A DNA stretch of 64,000 nt, from the NCBI RefSeq assembly GCF_016862175.1, contig NZ_BOML01000010.1, positions 1 to 64,000 of the forward strand, in the 5' to 3' direction. The notes under the pieces are model-generated. The model worked only from the letters and a program-made list of their open reading frames with translations, ran no database searches and had not been told where the DNA came from. The DNA comes from Paractinoplanes durhamensis. Its GTDB lineage: Bacteria > Actinomycetota > Actinomycetes > Mycobacteriales > Micromonosporaceae. Shown piece by piece: positions 57,166 to 64,000 of this stretch. Positions within the stretch are counted from its first letter, which is position 1. Every line of letters starts with the position of its first letter. The translations under genes were made by a program, and so were the position numbers.

Positions 57166-58260
57166 TCAGCTGATGGTGGCGACCGAGGCCGCGACCTTCG
57201 ACTGGACCGAGGCGGGCAGCGGGGCGTAGCCGAGGTCGCTCAGCGCCGACTGGCCGCCGGTGCTCGAGGTGAAGGTGAGGAAGTTCTTGATGTCGGCAGC
57301 CTTGGCGGAACCCTTGCTGCAGACGATCTCGTAGGTGACCAGAACGATCGGGTACGCACCGGCGGTGGTGGTGGCGTAGTCGATCGACATCTTGAGGTCG
57401 TTGCCGGTGCCGGTGATCTTGGCACCCTCGATGGTCTTGCCGGCGCTCTCGCCGGTCAGCGCGGTGAACTCACCCGCACCGTTCTTGATCTTCGCGGTCT
57501 GCAGGTCGCTGTTCTCGGCGAACGAGAGCTCGACGTAGGAGATCGTGCCGGCCGTGCTCTTGACCTGGCTGGCCACGCCGTCCGACTTGGCCGCGCCGGT
57601 GCCGCCCGGGGCCTTCCAGGCCTTGGCGTTGCCGAAGGTCCAGTCGGTCTCGGCGGTCTTGCTCAGGTACTTGGTGAAGTTGTCGGTGGTGCCCGACTCG
57701 TCCGAGCGGTGCACGGCCTGGATCGCGATCGACGGCAGCTTGGCGCCGCTGTTGAGCGCGGCGATCGCCGGGTCGTCCCACTTGGTGATCTTGCCCGCGA
57801 AGATCTTGGCGATGGTCGAGGCGTCCAGCTGGAGACCGTCGACGCCGTCCACGTTGTAGACGACCGCGATCGGGCCGACGACCATCGGGAGGTTCAGCGC
57901 CGGGCCGGTCGCGCACTTGGCGTCGGCCTGCTTCTGCTCGTCGTCCTTGAGGGCCGAGTCGGAGCCGGCGAAGTCAGCCGTGCCCGCGATGAAGGCCTGG
58001 ATGCCGGCGCCGGAGCCGGTGCCCTGGTAGTCGATCTTCGCGCTGGAACACTGCGCGTTGTACTTCTTGATCCACTCGTCCATGGCGTTCTTCTGGGCCG
58101 AGGAGCCCTGTGCCGTCAGGCTGCCGGACCCACAGTTCGCAGCCGCGGCGGAGTTGTCGCTCCCGCTCGGCTCGGTGGTGTTGTCCGACCCGCACGCGGC
58201 AAGCGCGAGCGTTGCAGTCAAAGCAATACCGGCGAGGTAACCGGACCGCTGGAGCTTCAC
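57166..58260 (-). CDS. pstS: Phosphate-binding lipoprotein PstS
   Basis: A 364-residue substrate-binding lipoprotein. The signal peptide ends with lipobox LALAAC (Cys23). Phosphate-binding motifs are present: QGSSAQKNAMDEW, GSDSALKD, and the SDESGTTDNFTKYL loop. GTG start. It is the first and probably most strongly expressed gene of the operon, with a PHO box about 90 nt upstream. Confidence 0.96.
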   Translation of the reverse strand: MKLQRSGYLAGIALTATLALAACGSDNTTEPSGSDNSAAAANCGSGSLTAQGSSAQKNAMDEWIKKYNAQCSSAKIDYQGTGSGAGIQAFIAGTADFAGSDSALKDDEQKQADAKCATGPALNLPMVVGPIAVVYNVDGVDGLQLDASTIAKIFAGKITKWDDPAIAALNSGAKLPSIAIQAVHRSDESGTTDNFTKYLSKTAETDWTFGNAKAWKAPGGTGAAKSDGVASQVKSTAGTISYVELSFAENSDLQTAKIKNGAGEFTALTGESAGKTIEGAKITGTGNDLKMSIDYATTTAGAYPIVLVTYEIVCSKGSAKAADIKNFLTFTSSTGGQSALSDLGYAPLPASVQSKVAASVATIS

Positions 58261-58346
58261 GAAAATTTCCCTTCGGGGTGAGGTGCAGCGCCGATCTCAT
58301 CGGCACACCCCGAAAGCTAAGAGGGCCAGGTAGCCGGTTTCCCGGC

Positions 58347-58368
58347 CACAAATGAACGCGCGGTGAAC
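58347..58368 (-). promoter_or_regulatory. PHO box of pstSCAB
   Basis: Minus strand: GTTCACCGCGC (58368-58358) directly followed by GTTCATTTGTG (58357-58347), two 11-nt direct repeat units that match the Streptomyces PhoP binding site (G(G/T)TCAYYYR(G/C)G). It lies 87 nt upstream of pstS, so the operon is probably induced by PhoRP under phosphate starvation. Confidence 0.85.
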
Positions 58369-58466
58369 ACGTACGCACTTCAAGTTTGCTTTCTCCTGAG
58401 CCCGAGTTGTCCGTTCCGTGAACCCGGTGACTGAAGTCCGAAAAATCCTACATTTTGCAGTCACCT

Positions 58467-59735
58467 TTACCGCCCTGAGATCCCGCCTTGTCCGTCCCGT
58501 GACGCGTGGGACTCGGTGAACAGGGTCGCGCCGATGTTGGCGAGGAACGTTCGTTCGCTGGTGAACTCGATCCACTCCGAGCACGTCGCGGCGATCCGCA
58601 TCGGGCCGCAGTCGGTCAGCTGCGGCTCCTGGCTGCCCTGCAGCATGCCGACCGCGGCGGCGCTCACCCCGTCCGAGGACGGGATGAGGATCGGGCCGCC
58701 GCTGTCGCCGCGGGCGCCGGCGATCCCGGACCGGGCGTGCACCCGGATCGACGAGAAGGTTCCGAACCCGTCGTTGAAGGTCACCATGGTGTTCTCGACG
58801 ATCAGGTCGCAGTGCACGCCCGAGTTGGCGCCGCTGCTGCAGACCGAGCTCCCCTCGGAAACATCGGCGAGGCCGTTGACGGTCAGGTGGTAACCGCTGG
58901 CGTTGTCCCACGCGCCGTCGAACACCCAGTAGTAACCGTCCCCGGCGAGCACCCGGTTACCGGTTCCCGCGTCGACGGTGTGCACGTCGCCGTATCGGGA
59001 CTCGGGCGTGTCCAGGTCGTAGGCCGACCAGTCGCCGTCGGTGCAGTGCCGGGCGGTGGTGGTCCAGGTGAAGCCGGCCAGCCGGATCGCGAAGCCGCTC
59101 GTGCACCCGGCGCCCGAGCTGCCGCGGATCATCCCGCCCGCGTTCTTGGCGCCGGTGTCGGTCGAGCGGGTCGAGTACGGGACGGTGGGGTGCCCGGGGA
59201 CGACTCTCCGCCCCTTCACCGCCACGGCTCGCCGGCCGGGCAGCACGCCCGCCACGGTGATCTGGTCGTTCGCCAGCGTCGGGCCGGCCACCGAGGTCAC
59301 CTGCAGGCCGCCCAGCTGGGCGGCGTTGGCCGGGTCGAGCAGCGAGGCGATGGCGCGTTCGATCGAGGCCCGGGTGTAGCCGACCGGCTTGACGACGATG
59401 TCGAGTCCGCGCCGGGCCCCCTCGGCCACCGCCTGCGCCTGCAGGTCCGAGATGCCGTTCCACAGCAGCGTCATCCGCCGGTCGGGAATGCTGACCGCGG
59501 ACTCGTAGAAGCCCTGCTCGACCACGCCCGGCCGGGTGATCAGCCAGGTCTTGAAGTCGTTCAGGTCCTCCTGGTTGCGCATCCCGTCCGCACCGAGCGC
59601 GGCCAGCATCAGCCGGTAGGCGTCAGTGGTCTCGGGAACGCCCTGCCCGCTCTTGGTGGGTGCCGGATCCTTCGGCGGCAGGCCCGCCGCTCCGAGGATC
59701 AGGATCGCGGCCACGCCGAGCACGAATGCCTTCAT
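58467..59735 (-). CDS. Secreted trypsin-like serine protease
   Basis: A 422-residue protein: N-terminal signal sequence (residues 1-18), a pro-region of about 160 residues with repeated acidic helices, then a chymotrypsin-fold domain. The His of the triad is in TTARHCTDG and the Ser in GARGDSGGPIL. Four Cys, including the pair in SGAGCTSGF and RHCTDG, suggest disulfides. The pro-region recalls alpha-lytic-type proteases, so autoprocessing is likely. It lies downstream of mshD by 30 nt and stands outside the pst operon. Confidence 0.85.
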   Translation of the reverse strand: MKAFVLGVAAILILGAAGLPPKDPAPTKSGQGVPETTDAYRLMLAALGADGMRNQEDLNDFKTWLITRPGVVEQGFYESAVSIPDRRMTLLWNGISDLQAQAVAEGARRGLDIVVKPVGYTRASIERAIASLLDPANAAQLGGLQVTSVAGPTLANDQITVAGVLPGRRAVAVKGRRVVPGHPTVPYSTRSTDTGAKNAGGMIRGSSGAGCTSGFAIRLAGFTWTTTARHCTDGDWSAYDLDTPESRYGDVHTVDAGTGNRVLAGDGYYWVFDGAWDNASGYHLTVNGLADVSEGSSVCSSGANSGVHCDLIVENTMVTFNDGFGTFSSIRVHARSGIAGARGDSGGPILIPSSDGVSAAAVGMLQGSQEPQLTDCGPMRIAATCSEWIEFTSERTFLANIGATLFTESHASRDGQGGISGR

Positions 59736-59764
59736 GGCATCCACCCCACCAGAGGAAAAGGTGG

Positions 59765-60625
59765 TCAGCGCTGATAATTGACGTCGGTCTTGTAGACCGC
59801 GAATCCCAGCTTGCGATAGAGATTGACCGCGGCGGTGTTGGATTCGTCGACGTAGAGCTGGGCCTGGGTCAGGCCCGCGTCGGCCAGGTGGCGCAGGCCG
59901 GCGATGCTCAGCGCGACGCCCAGGCCCTTGCGGTGGCCGCCCGGGTCGACGCCGAGCACGTAGATCTCGCCCAGGGCCGGGTCGTCGCCGGACGGCGGGT
60001 GGACCTTGGTCCAGTGGAAGCCGACAAGGGTGTCCTCGATGTCGACGGCGAGCAGGAAGCCGGCCGGGTCGAACCACGGCTCGGCCTCGCGCAGGCGCAG
60101 GTCGTCGAGGGTCCAGCGGCCCTGCTCGGGGTGGTGAGCGAAGGCCCGGGAGTTGACGCCGAGCCACGCCTCTTCGTCGTGGCCGACGCTGAACGCGCGG
60201 ATCGTCACGCCCTCGGGCAGCACGGACTCGGCGGTGAAGTCGGTGAGGGAACGGCGCATCTGCCAGAGAACACGTGCCCGGACAAATCCGTTTTTTTCGG
60301 CAAAAACTTGGGCGCCGGGCTCGTCCCCGTGCGCCCAGAACGCCAGCGGGCCGTCGCCGGCCGCGGCCAGCAGGGCGGTGCCGTGGCCCTGGCGCCGGAA
60401 ATCAGGGGCGACCACGAGCTCGCCGGAATCGTCCACGAAGGCGTACCCGGCCAGCGCGTCGTCGGCGTAGGACAGCAGATGGCGGCCGCCGCCGTTGCGG
60501 ACCCGCAGGACGACATCCTCGGACAGGGGGTAGACCCCGTCCGACAGCTCCGCCGAGGCAGCCAACGCCAGAACGTCGGCCACCTCGGCGGCTGTCAACC
60601 GGTCCGTGGACCGGATCATCGTCAT
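59765..60625 (-). CDS. mshD: Mycothiol synthase MshD
   Basis: A 286-residue protein of two tandem GNAT domains. It acetylates Cys-GlcN-Ins with acetyl-CoA in the final step of mycothiol synthesis. The active C-terminal domain has the acetyl-CoA loop YVLGVDPGGHRKGLGVALSI and the end motif LYVDESNTAAVNLYRKLGF; the N-terminal domain has a weaker loop (VVAPDFRRQGHGTALL). Cotranscription with glnR (11-nt gap) is likely. Confidence 0.93.
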   Translation of the reverse strand: MTMIRSTDRLTAAEVADVLALAASAELSDGVYPLSEDVVLRVRNGGGRHLLSYADDALAGYAFVDDSGELVVAPDFRRQGHGTALLAAAGDGPLAFWAHGDEPGAQVFAEKNGFVRARVLWQMRRSLTDFTAESVLPEGVTIRAFSVGHDEEAWLGVNSRAFAHHPEQGRWTLDDLRLREAEPWFDPAGFLLAVDIEDTLVGFHWTKVHPPSGDDPALGEIYVLGVDPGGHRKGLGVALSIAGLRHLADAGLTQAQLYVDESNTAAVNLYRKLGFAVYKTDVNYQR

Positions 60626-60636
60626 CGAAGGAACAC

Positions 60637-61353
60637 TCAGACCGGCAGCGAGACCGGCTCGTTGTCGGGGAGCTGGCGGCCGGTCGGCGGCACGACGAAC
60701 TTGTAACCGACCTGGCGCACGGTGCCGATCATCGACTCGTGCTCGACGCCCAGCTTGGCGCGCAGGCGACGCACGTGCACGTCGACCGTGCGGGTGCCAC
60801 CGAAGTAGTCGTAGCCCCAGACCTCACGCAGCAGCTGGTCGCGGGTGAAGACCCGGCCGGGGTGCTGCGCCAGGAACTTGAGCAGCTCGAACTCCTTGTA
60901 GGTGAGGTCGAGCGGGCGGCCCTTGAGCTTGGCCGCGTAGGTGTCCGGGTCGATGTTGAGCTCGCCGGCCCGGATCGAGCCGCCGGCTCCGGCGGTCGCG
61001 TTGTTGAGCCGGCCGACGCCCAGGCGCAGACGGGCTTCGACCTCGGCCGGACCAGCGCTGGCCAGGATGACGTCGTCGACACCCCAGTCGGCGTTCAGCG
61101 CGATCAGGCCGGCCTCGGTGACCACCGCGACGAGCGGGACGCCGATGCCGGTCGCGTGCAGCATGCGGCACGTGGCGCGAGCCTCGGAGAGCTCGGAACG
61201 GGCGTCCACCAGAACGGCGTCGGGGCTGGGCCCGGACACCAGTGTGCGGACGTCACGAGGGGCGGTGCGTACGGAGTGGGGAAGCAGATCCAGCGCGGGC
61301 AGCACGGCAGATGGTTCGCCGGCACGTGCTGTCACCAACAGAAGGATTTCCAC
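60637..61353 (-). CDS. glnR: GlnR-type orphan response regulator
   Basis: A 238-residue OmpR-like regulator. The receiver has the GlnR layout with an atypical, probably unphosphorylated pocket ([41 protein letters not shown]), and the winged helix has [20 protein letters not shown] and [17 protein letters not shown]. GlnR controls nitrogen assimilation genes. GTG at 61353 is preferred because GGAGG lies 5 nt upstream. No histidine kinase is adjacent, as usual for GlnR. Confidence 0.9.
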   Translation of the reverse strand: MEILLLVTARAGEPSAVLPALDLLPHSVRTAPRDVRTLVSGPSPDAVLVDARSELSEARATCRMLHATGIGVPLVAVVTEAGLIALNADWGVDDVILASAGPAEVEARLRLGVGRLNNATAGAGGSIRAGELNIDPDTYAAKLKGRPLDLTYKEFELLKFLAQHPGRVFTRDQLLREVWGYDYFGGTRTVDVHVRRLRAKLGVEHESMIGTVRQVGYKFVVPPTGRQLPDNEPVSLPV

Positions 61354-61481
61354 ACTCACCTCCGTCCTTGGCGGCACTAGCGGCCGCTAGGGTGACCCGG
61401 TCACGGTCGTGTGTGAACGAACCGCTCCCGGAGGACTGTTTCCCCGGCGTCACCGACGGGTGGGCTGGCGTTACCTTAACC

Positions 61482-61493
61482 GATGCATCGGGG
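61482..61493. promoter_or_regulatory. Palindrome in the glnR divergent region
   Basis: CCGATGCATCGG, a perfect 12-bp palindrome, in the 300-nt gap between glnR and the divergent membrane protein gene. Regulator unknown. I saw no convincing GlnR box in this gap. Confidence 0.3.
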
Positions 61494-61656
61494 TGAGCGC
61501 CCTCATCGTGTGAGCAAGTGATGTAGTGAACGCTCGTAAGGTGTCCGAACGGCCGATTCGTAACCAGCCTTTTACCCGAGTGGAGCGCTCACGCGGGCCT
61601 CGAGTAATTAGGTGCCGCTATCCGGGTCTGGCACCATCGCAGGCGTGTTCCCCTCC

Positions 61657-62649
61657 ATGCCGCAGGAAGACCCCTGGGAGCCCGACGCCTCGCGCGAGAT
61701 CGCGCGCTCAGGCCCGGGCCGACCACCAGCCGGTTTCTACGGCGCGGTGCCCGATGCCGAGCCCCCCGCGGGCGCCGAGCCGGACGCCGAGGACGAGGAG
61801 GAGTTCGAGGAGATCCAGGTCGTCCCGGTCCGGCGGCAGCTGTCGCTGGCCATCGCCGGGTTCGCGGCCCTTCTCGGCCTCGGTCTCGCGCTGGGCGCCC
61901 AGACGTCGGCGCCCGACTACCGCTGGCCGTACGCGATCGTCCTCTTCGGCGTGCAGCTCCTCTATCTATTGGCCTGGATCATGGCGCTGCACCCGCCGTC
62001 GGTCTGGGCGACGGCCGGCGTCTGCGTGGCGGTCGCGGTGGTGGCCGACTACTTCGCGGTGTCGACGACTCCGGCCGGGCTGTTCCCGCTCGTACTGATC
62101 ACCCTGGGCGGCTTCGTCGCGGCCGTGGTCGGGCAGTTGTTCCGGGCGGTGGACCGCAAACGGGTCACCGATTCCTGGCGGACCACCCTGGTGATCGTGG
62201 CCGGCGTGGTGGCGTACGCCATCCCGGTCCTGCTCACCCGGCAGACCGTCGGCACCCAGACGATCGTGGTCTGCGCCGCCGGCGCGGGCGTGGCGCTGCT
62301 GGTCGCCCGGGCCACCGACGCGATCTTCCCGAAGCCGCGGATCGCGCCGCAGGTGCCGCGGGGCGCGACCGGCGTGGTGCTCGGCGCGATGCTCGGCACG
62401 CTGGCGTCGGCCGCCCTGGGCAGCGTGCTGGTGCTGCCGTTCACGCCGGCCAAGGGCGCGGTGATCGGCCTGATCGCCGCGGTGATCGCCAACCTGGTCG
62501 ACCTCGCGGTCAATTTCGGCGAGGCCGGGCGGCGGCTGGCCGGCGACGCGCCCACGTTGTGGCTGGCCCGGCACATGCAGGGCCCGCTCGGCGCGTTCGC
62601 GCTGACCGCTCCGGCGGCGTATGCGCTGACTCATTGGTACCTGCAGTAG
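61657..62649 (+). CDS. Membrane protein with acidic N-terminus
   Basis: A 330-residue protein: an acidic, Pro-rich cytoplasmic N-terminus (residues 1-65, with DEEEFEEIQ), then eight to nine membrane helices. No transporter family is recognisable; the pattern recalls actinobacterial uncharacterised polytopic proteins. ATG at 61657 is used; GTG at 61645 is an alternative. Divergent from glnR. Confidence 0.65.
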   Translation: MPQEDPWEPDASREIARSGPGRPPAGFYGAVPDAEPPAGAEPDAEDEEEFEEIQVVPVRRQLSLAIAGFAALLGLGLALGAQTSAPDYRWPYAIVLFGVQLLYLLAWIMALHPPSVWATAGVCVAVAVVADYFAVSTTPAGLFPLVLITLGGFVAAVVGQLFRAVDRKRVTDSWRTTLVIVAGVVAYAIPVLLTRQTVGTQTIVVCAAGAGVALLVARATDAIFPKPRIAPQVPRGATGVVLGAMLGTLASAALGSVLVLPFTPAKGAVIGLIAAVIANLVDLAVNFGEAGRRLAGDAPTLWLARHMQGPLGAFALTAPAAYALTHWYLQ

Positions 62650-62713
62650 TTTCGCCACCTATTGGTGGCGGGCATGTACGGTCCACCACAGTCGATGGAT
62701 GGCGGGAGGCCCC

Positions 62714-63508
62714 GTGGCCGAGGTGTACGGCGAACGAGTCCGACCGCGACGGCGGTGGGGACGGCGCCTCTTGATCACACTCATCGTGCTGCTGCTGATC
62801 GTGGCGGGCCTGGCGGCGGTGGCCGACCGGGTCGGTAAGAACTACGCCGAGCGCATGATCAGCGACAAGGTGGCCGAGCAGGTCGCCAACCAGAAGGCGA
62901 CCAGCGAGAAGCCGGACGTCACGGTCGAGGGCTTCCCCTTCCTGACCCAGGTCGCCCGCGGTCACTACGACGAGATCAAGATCGGGCTGGCCAACTTCTC
63001 CGGCCCGGCGGGCAACGACCGCACGATCAAGATGAAGCTTCTGGACGTACGCGCCAAGGACGTCGCCGCCCCGCTGGACACGATCCGCTCCGGCAACGGC
63101 AACATCGTGGCCGGTTCGGTGACCGGCTCCGGTTTGATCGACTATCCGCAGCTCGTCGAGCTGGTCGGCCAGCCGGGCGTGAAGCTGGCCGCCAAGAACG
63201 GCAAGCTGACCGGTACGGCGCCGGTGCAGGCGCTCGGCCAGACCTTCACCGTGACCGGCACCGCGGCGTTCACGGTGAAGAGCGGAAACGTGGTCCAGGT
63301 GCGTTTCAGCGATGTGACGGCCGAGGGTCTGCCGGACAACGCGCTCGTCAAGGGCCTGATCAACTCGTACGTCAATAAGTTGGCATTTGATCTTCGGGTT
63401 CCGGCGCTGCCGCTCAAACTCACCGTTCAGAAGGTCGAACCGACCGCCGAGGGCCTTCGGGTGACGGCCGGCGCGTCGGACGTGGCGCTCAACTCGAGTG
63501 GCCTGTGA
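62714..63508 (+). CDS. DUF2993 membrane-anchored protein
   Basis: A 264-residue protein with one N-terminal membrane helix (residues about 20-42) preceded by an Arg-rich stretch, and an extracytoplasmic domain with the DUF2993 pattern (VTVEGFPFLTQVARGHYDEI, KLDVRAKDV-type, VSFSDVTAEG-type). Possible lipid-binding or transport-related role. GTG at 62714 has GGGAGG 5 nt upstream. Stands alone. Confidence 0.75.
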   Translation: MAEVYGERVRPRRRWGRRLLITLIVLLLIVAGLAAVADRVGKNYAERMISDKVAEQVANQKATSEKPDVTVEGFPFLTQVARGHYDEIKIGLANFSGPAGNDRTIKMKLLDVRAKDVAAPLDTIRSGNGNIVAGSVTGSGLIDYPQLVELVGQPGVKLAAKNGKLTGTAPVQALGQTFTVTGTAAFTVKSGNVVQVRFSDVTAEGLPDNALVKGLINSYVNKLAFDLRVPALPLKLTVQKVEPTAEGLRVTAGASDVALNSSGL

Positions 63509-63564
63509 CCCCCGACTCGATCCCGGATGGTGGTCGAGGCTGTTCCGTGGTCTGGAACCGCTGG

Positions 63565-63661
63565 TAGGGTCCAATCTCATGAGCCCCTTGCTCACGAAAA
63601 GGCGCGCGGTCGACCTGTGCCGCGTGGCCGCGTGCCTGTGTTGCCCCGTCATCTGACGGGG
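63565..63661 (+). promoter_or_regulatory. Leaderless promoter and attenuator of the sulfurtransferase gene
   Basis: TAGGGT (63565-63570) lies 8 nt before the leader-peptide ATG, so transcription probably starts at the ATG. CCCCGTC (63644-63650) pairs with GACGGGG (63655-63661) around the leader stop codon, and GCCACTG (63661-63667) can pair with CAGTGGC (63703-63709). Ribosome stalling at the preceding Cys codons could shift these pairings. Confidence 0.6.
63579..63656 (+). CDS. Cysteine-rich leader peptide
   Basis: A 25-residue peptide, MSPLLTKRRAVDLCRVA then ACLCCPVI, with Cys at 14, 19, 21 and 22. Leaderless polycysteine-encoding short frames act as cysteine-responsive attenuators upstream of sulfur genes in mycobacteria, and this one precedes a thiosulfate sulfurtransferase gene by 163 nt. 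It is probably a sensor of charged Cys-tRNA rather than a working protein. Confidence 0.75.
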   Translation: MSPLLTKRRAVDLCRVAACLCCPVI

Positions 63662-63819
63662 CCACTGTGCTGAGCAATTCTTAGCTCCTTCCCATCGCCC
63701 GGCAGTGGCGCCGTCGCACAAGCCCGAGTCCCAACTTTCCATGGGTCCCGCGCGGGGTGCGACAGAACCCTCGTGCGCTGACTCTCCCCCATCTCTCACC
63801 TCACCAAGGGAGTGAACCG

Positions 63820-64000
63820 ATGAGTCGCGACACCGCACTCGTTTCGGCCGACTGGGCCGAGAAGAACCTCGACGCCGCGGGCGTTGTCTTCGTCGAGGTC
63901 GACGAGGACACCACCGCCTACGACGGTGGCCACATCCCCGGCGCCGTCAAGATCGACTGGAAGCAGGACCTCCAGGACCCGGTCCGCCGGGACTTCGTCA
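63820..64000 (+). CDS. Thiosulfate sulfurtransferase (rhodanese), 5' part
   Basis: The first 60 residues of a rhodanese-type sulfurtransferase, cut by the window edge. N-terminal VSADWAEKNLDAAGVVFVEV and YDGGHIPGAVKIDW match the actinobacterial CysA/SseA-type enzyme, which transfers sulfur from thiosulfate to thiols. AGGGAG precedes the ATG. It is regulated through the cysteine-rich leader upstream, by inference. Confidence 0.85.
   Translation, partial: MSRDTALVSADWAEKNLDAAGVVFVEVDEDTTAYDGGHIPGAVKIDWKQDLQDPVRRDFV

Noticed and set aside
58411-58430. A second PHO-box-like site (GTTCACGGAAC) further upstream of pstS.
   Set aside because: The preceding unit has the wrong spacing and sequence; it may be a weak site at most.
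61378-61650. GlnR box in the glnR divergent region.
   Set aside because: No pair of gTnAC/GaAAC half sites with the right 6-nt spacing was found.

Overview
The window is high-GC (about 70%) actinobacterial chromosome with GTG and TTG starts, dense 1-4 nt start/stop overlaps, mycothiol genes (mshD, a mycothiol-dependent isomerase-type protein) and a GlnR homologue. A large flagellar and chemotaxis cluster in such a genome points to a zoospore-forming Micromonosporaceae member, most like Actinoplanes. This is an inference from gene content; no 16S gene is present.

Positions 1-25777 are the motility region. A short plus-strand unit (fliJ, a NlpC/P60-lytic transglycosylase fusion, fliK) meets a long minus-strand block at a terminator near 3812-3849. 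The minus-strand block holds, in transcription order from the far end: cheA-cheW-unknown-cheB-cheR-cheY-cheX-cheY-unknown; flgD-flgE; flbD-motA-motB-fliL; fliM-fliN-fliO-fliP-fliR-flhB; flhA, an flhF-like gene and a small membrane protein. Strong hairpins end flgE, fliL and the che operon. The same FliA-type promoter pattern (CTMA, 16-17 nt, GYCGAW) lies before fliJ, fliM, flbD, flgD and cheA, and two of these have a TcrA-box-like direct repeat just upstream. fliQ is missing from its usual place between fliP and fliR, and the FlhF-like protein has lost its GTPase motifs. An OmpR-type response regulator gene lies at the upstream edge of the che operon.

Positions 26185-41300 are housekeeping and envelope genes: a secreted CAP-domain protein behind a structured leader, murB, a GH1 beta-glucosidase with a LacI regulator and operator, an EI24-type membrane protein, secreted proteins, an XRE regulator-HbhA-DUF2516-hydrolase operon, a DUF849 enzyme, ygfZ, fur, a pabC-like gene, a nitrobindin-like gene with a 34-codon upstream gene, and dsrE. 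Positions 40909-42243 hold a decayed DUF5753/DUF397 regulator set, followed by nudix and dinG-type helicase genes, a DUF402 gene, an ECF41-like sigma factor and a catalytically dead GDPD-like protein.

Positions 47382-64000 carry a DUF47-Pit low-affinity phosphate system, remnants of two antitoxin-like genes, a GH13 alpha-glucosidase with LacI regulator, an oxidoreductase, a second nudix gene, pstSCAB behind a clear PHO box, a serine protease, mshD, glnR, two membrane-associated proteins, and at the right edge a leaderless cysteine-rich leader peptide in front of a truncated thiosulfate sulfurtransferase gene. No rRNA, tRNA, insertion sequence, prophage or CRISPR array was seen.
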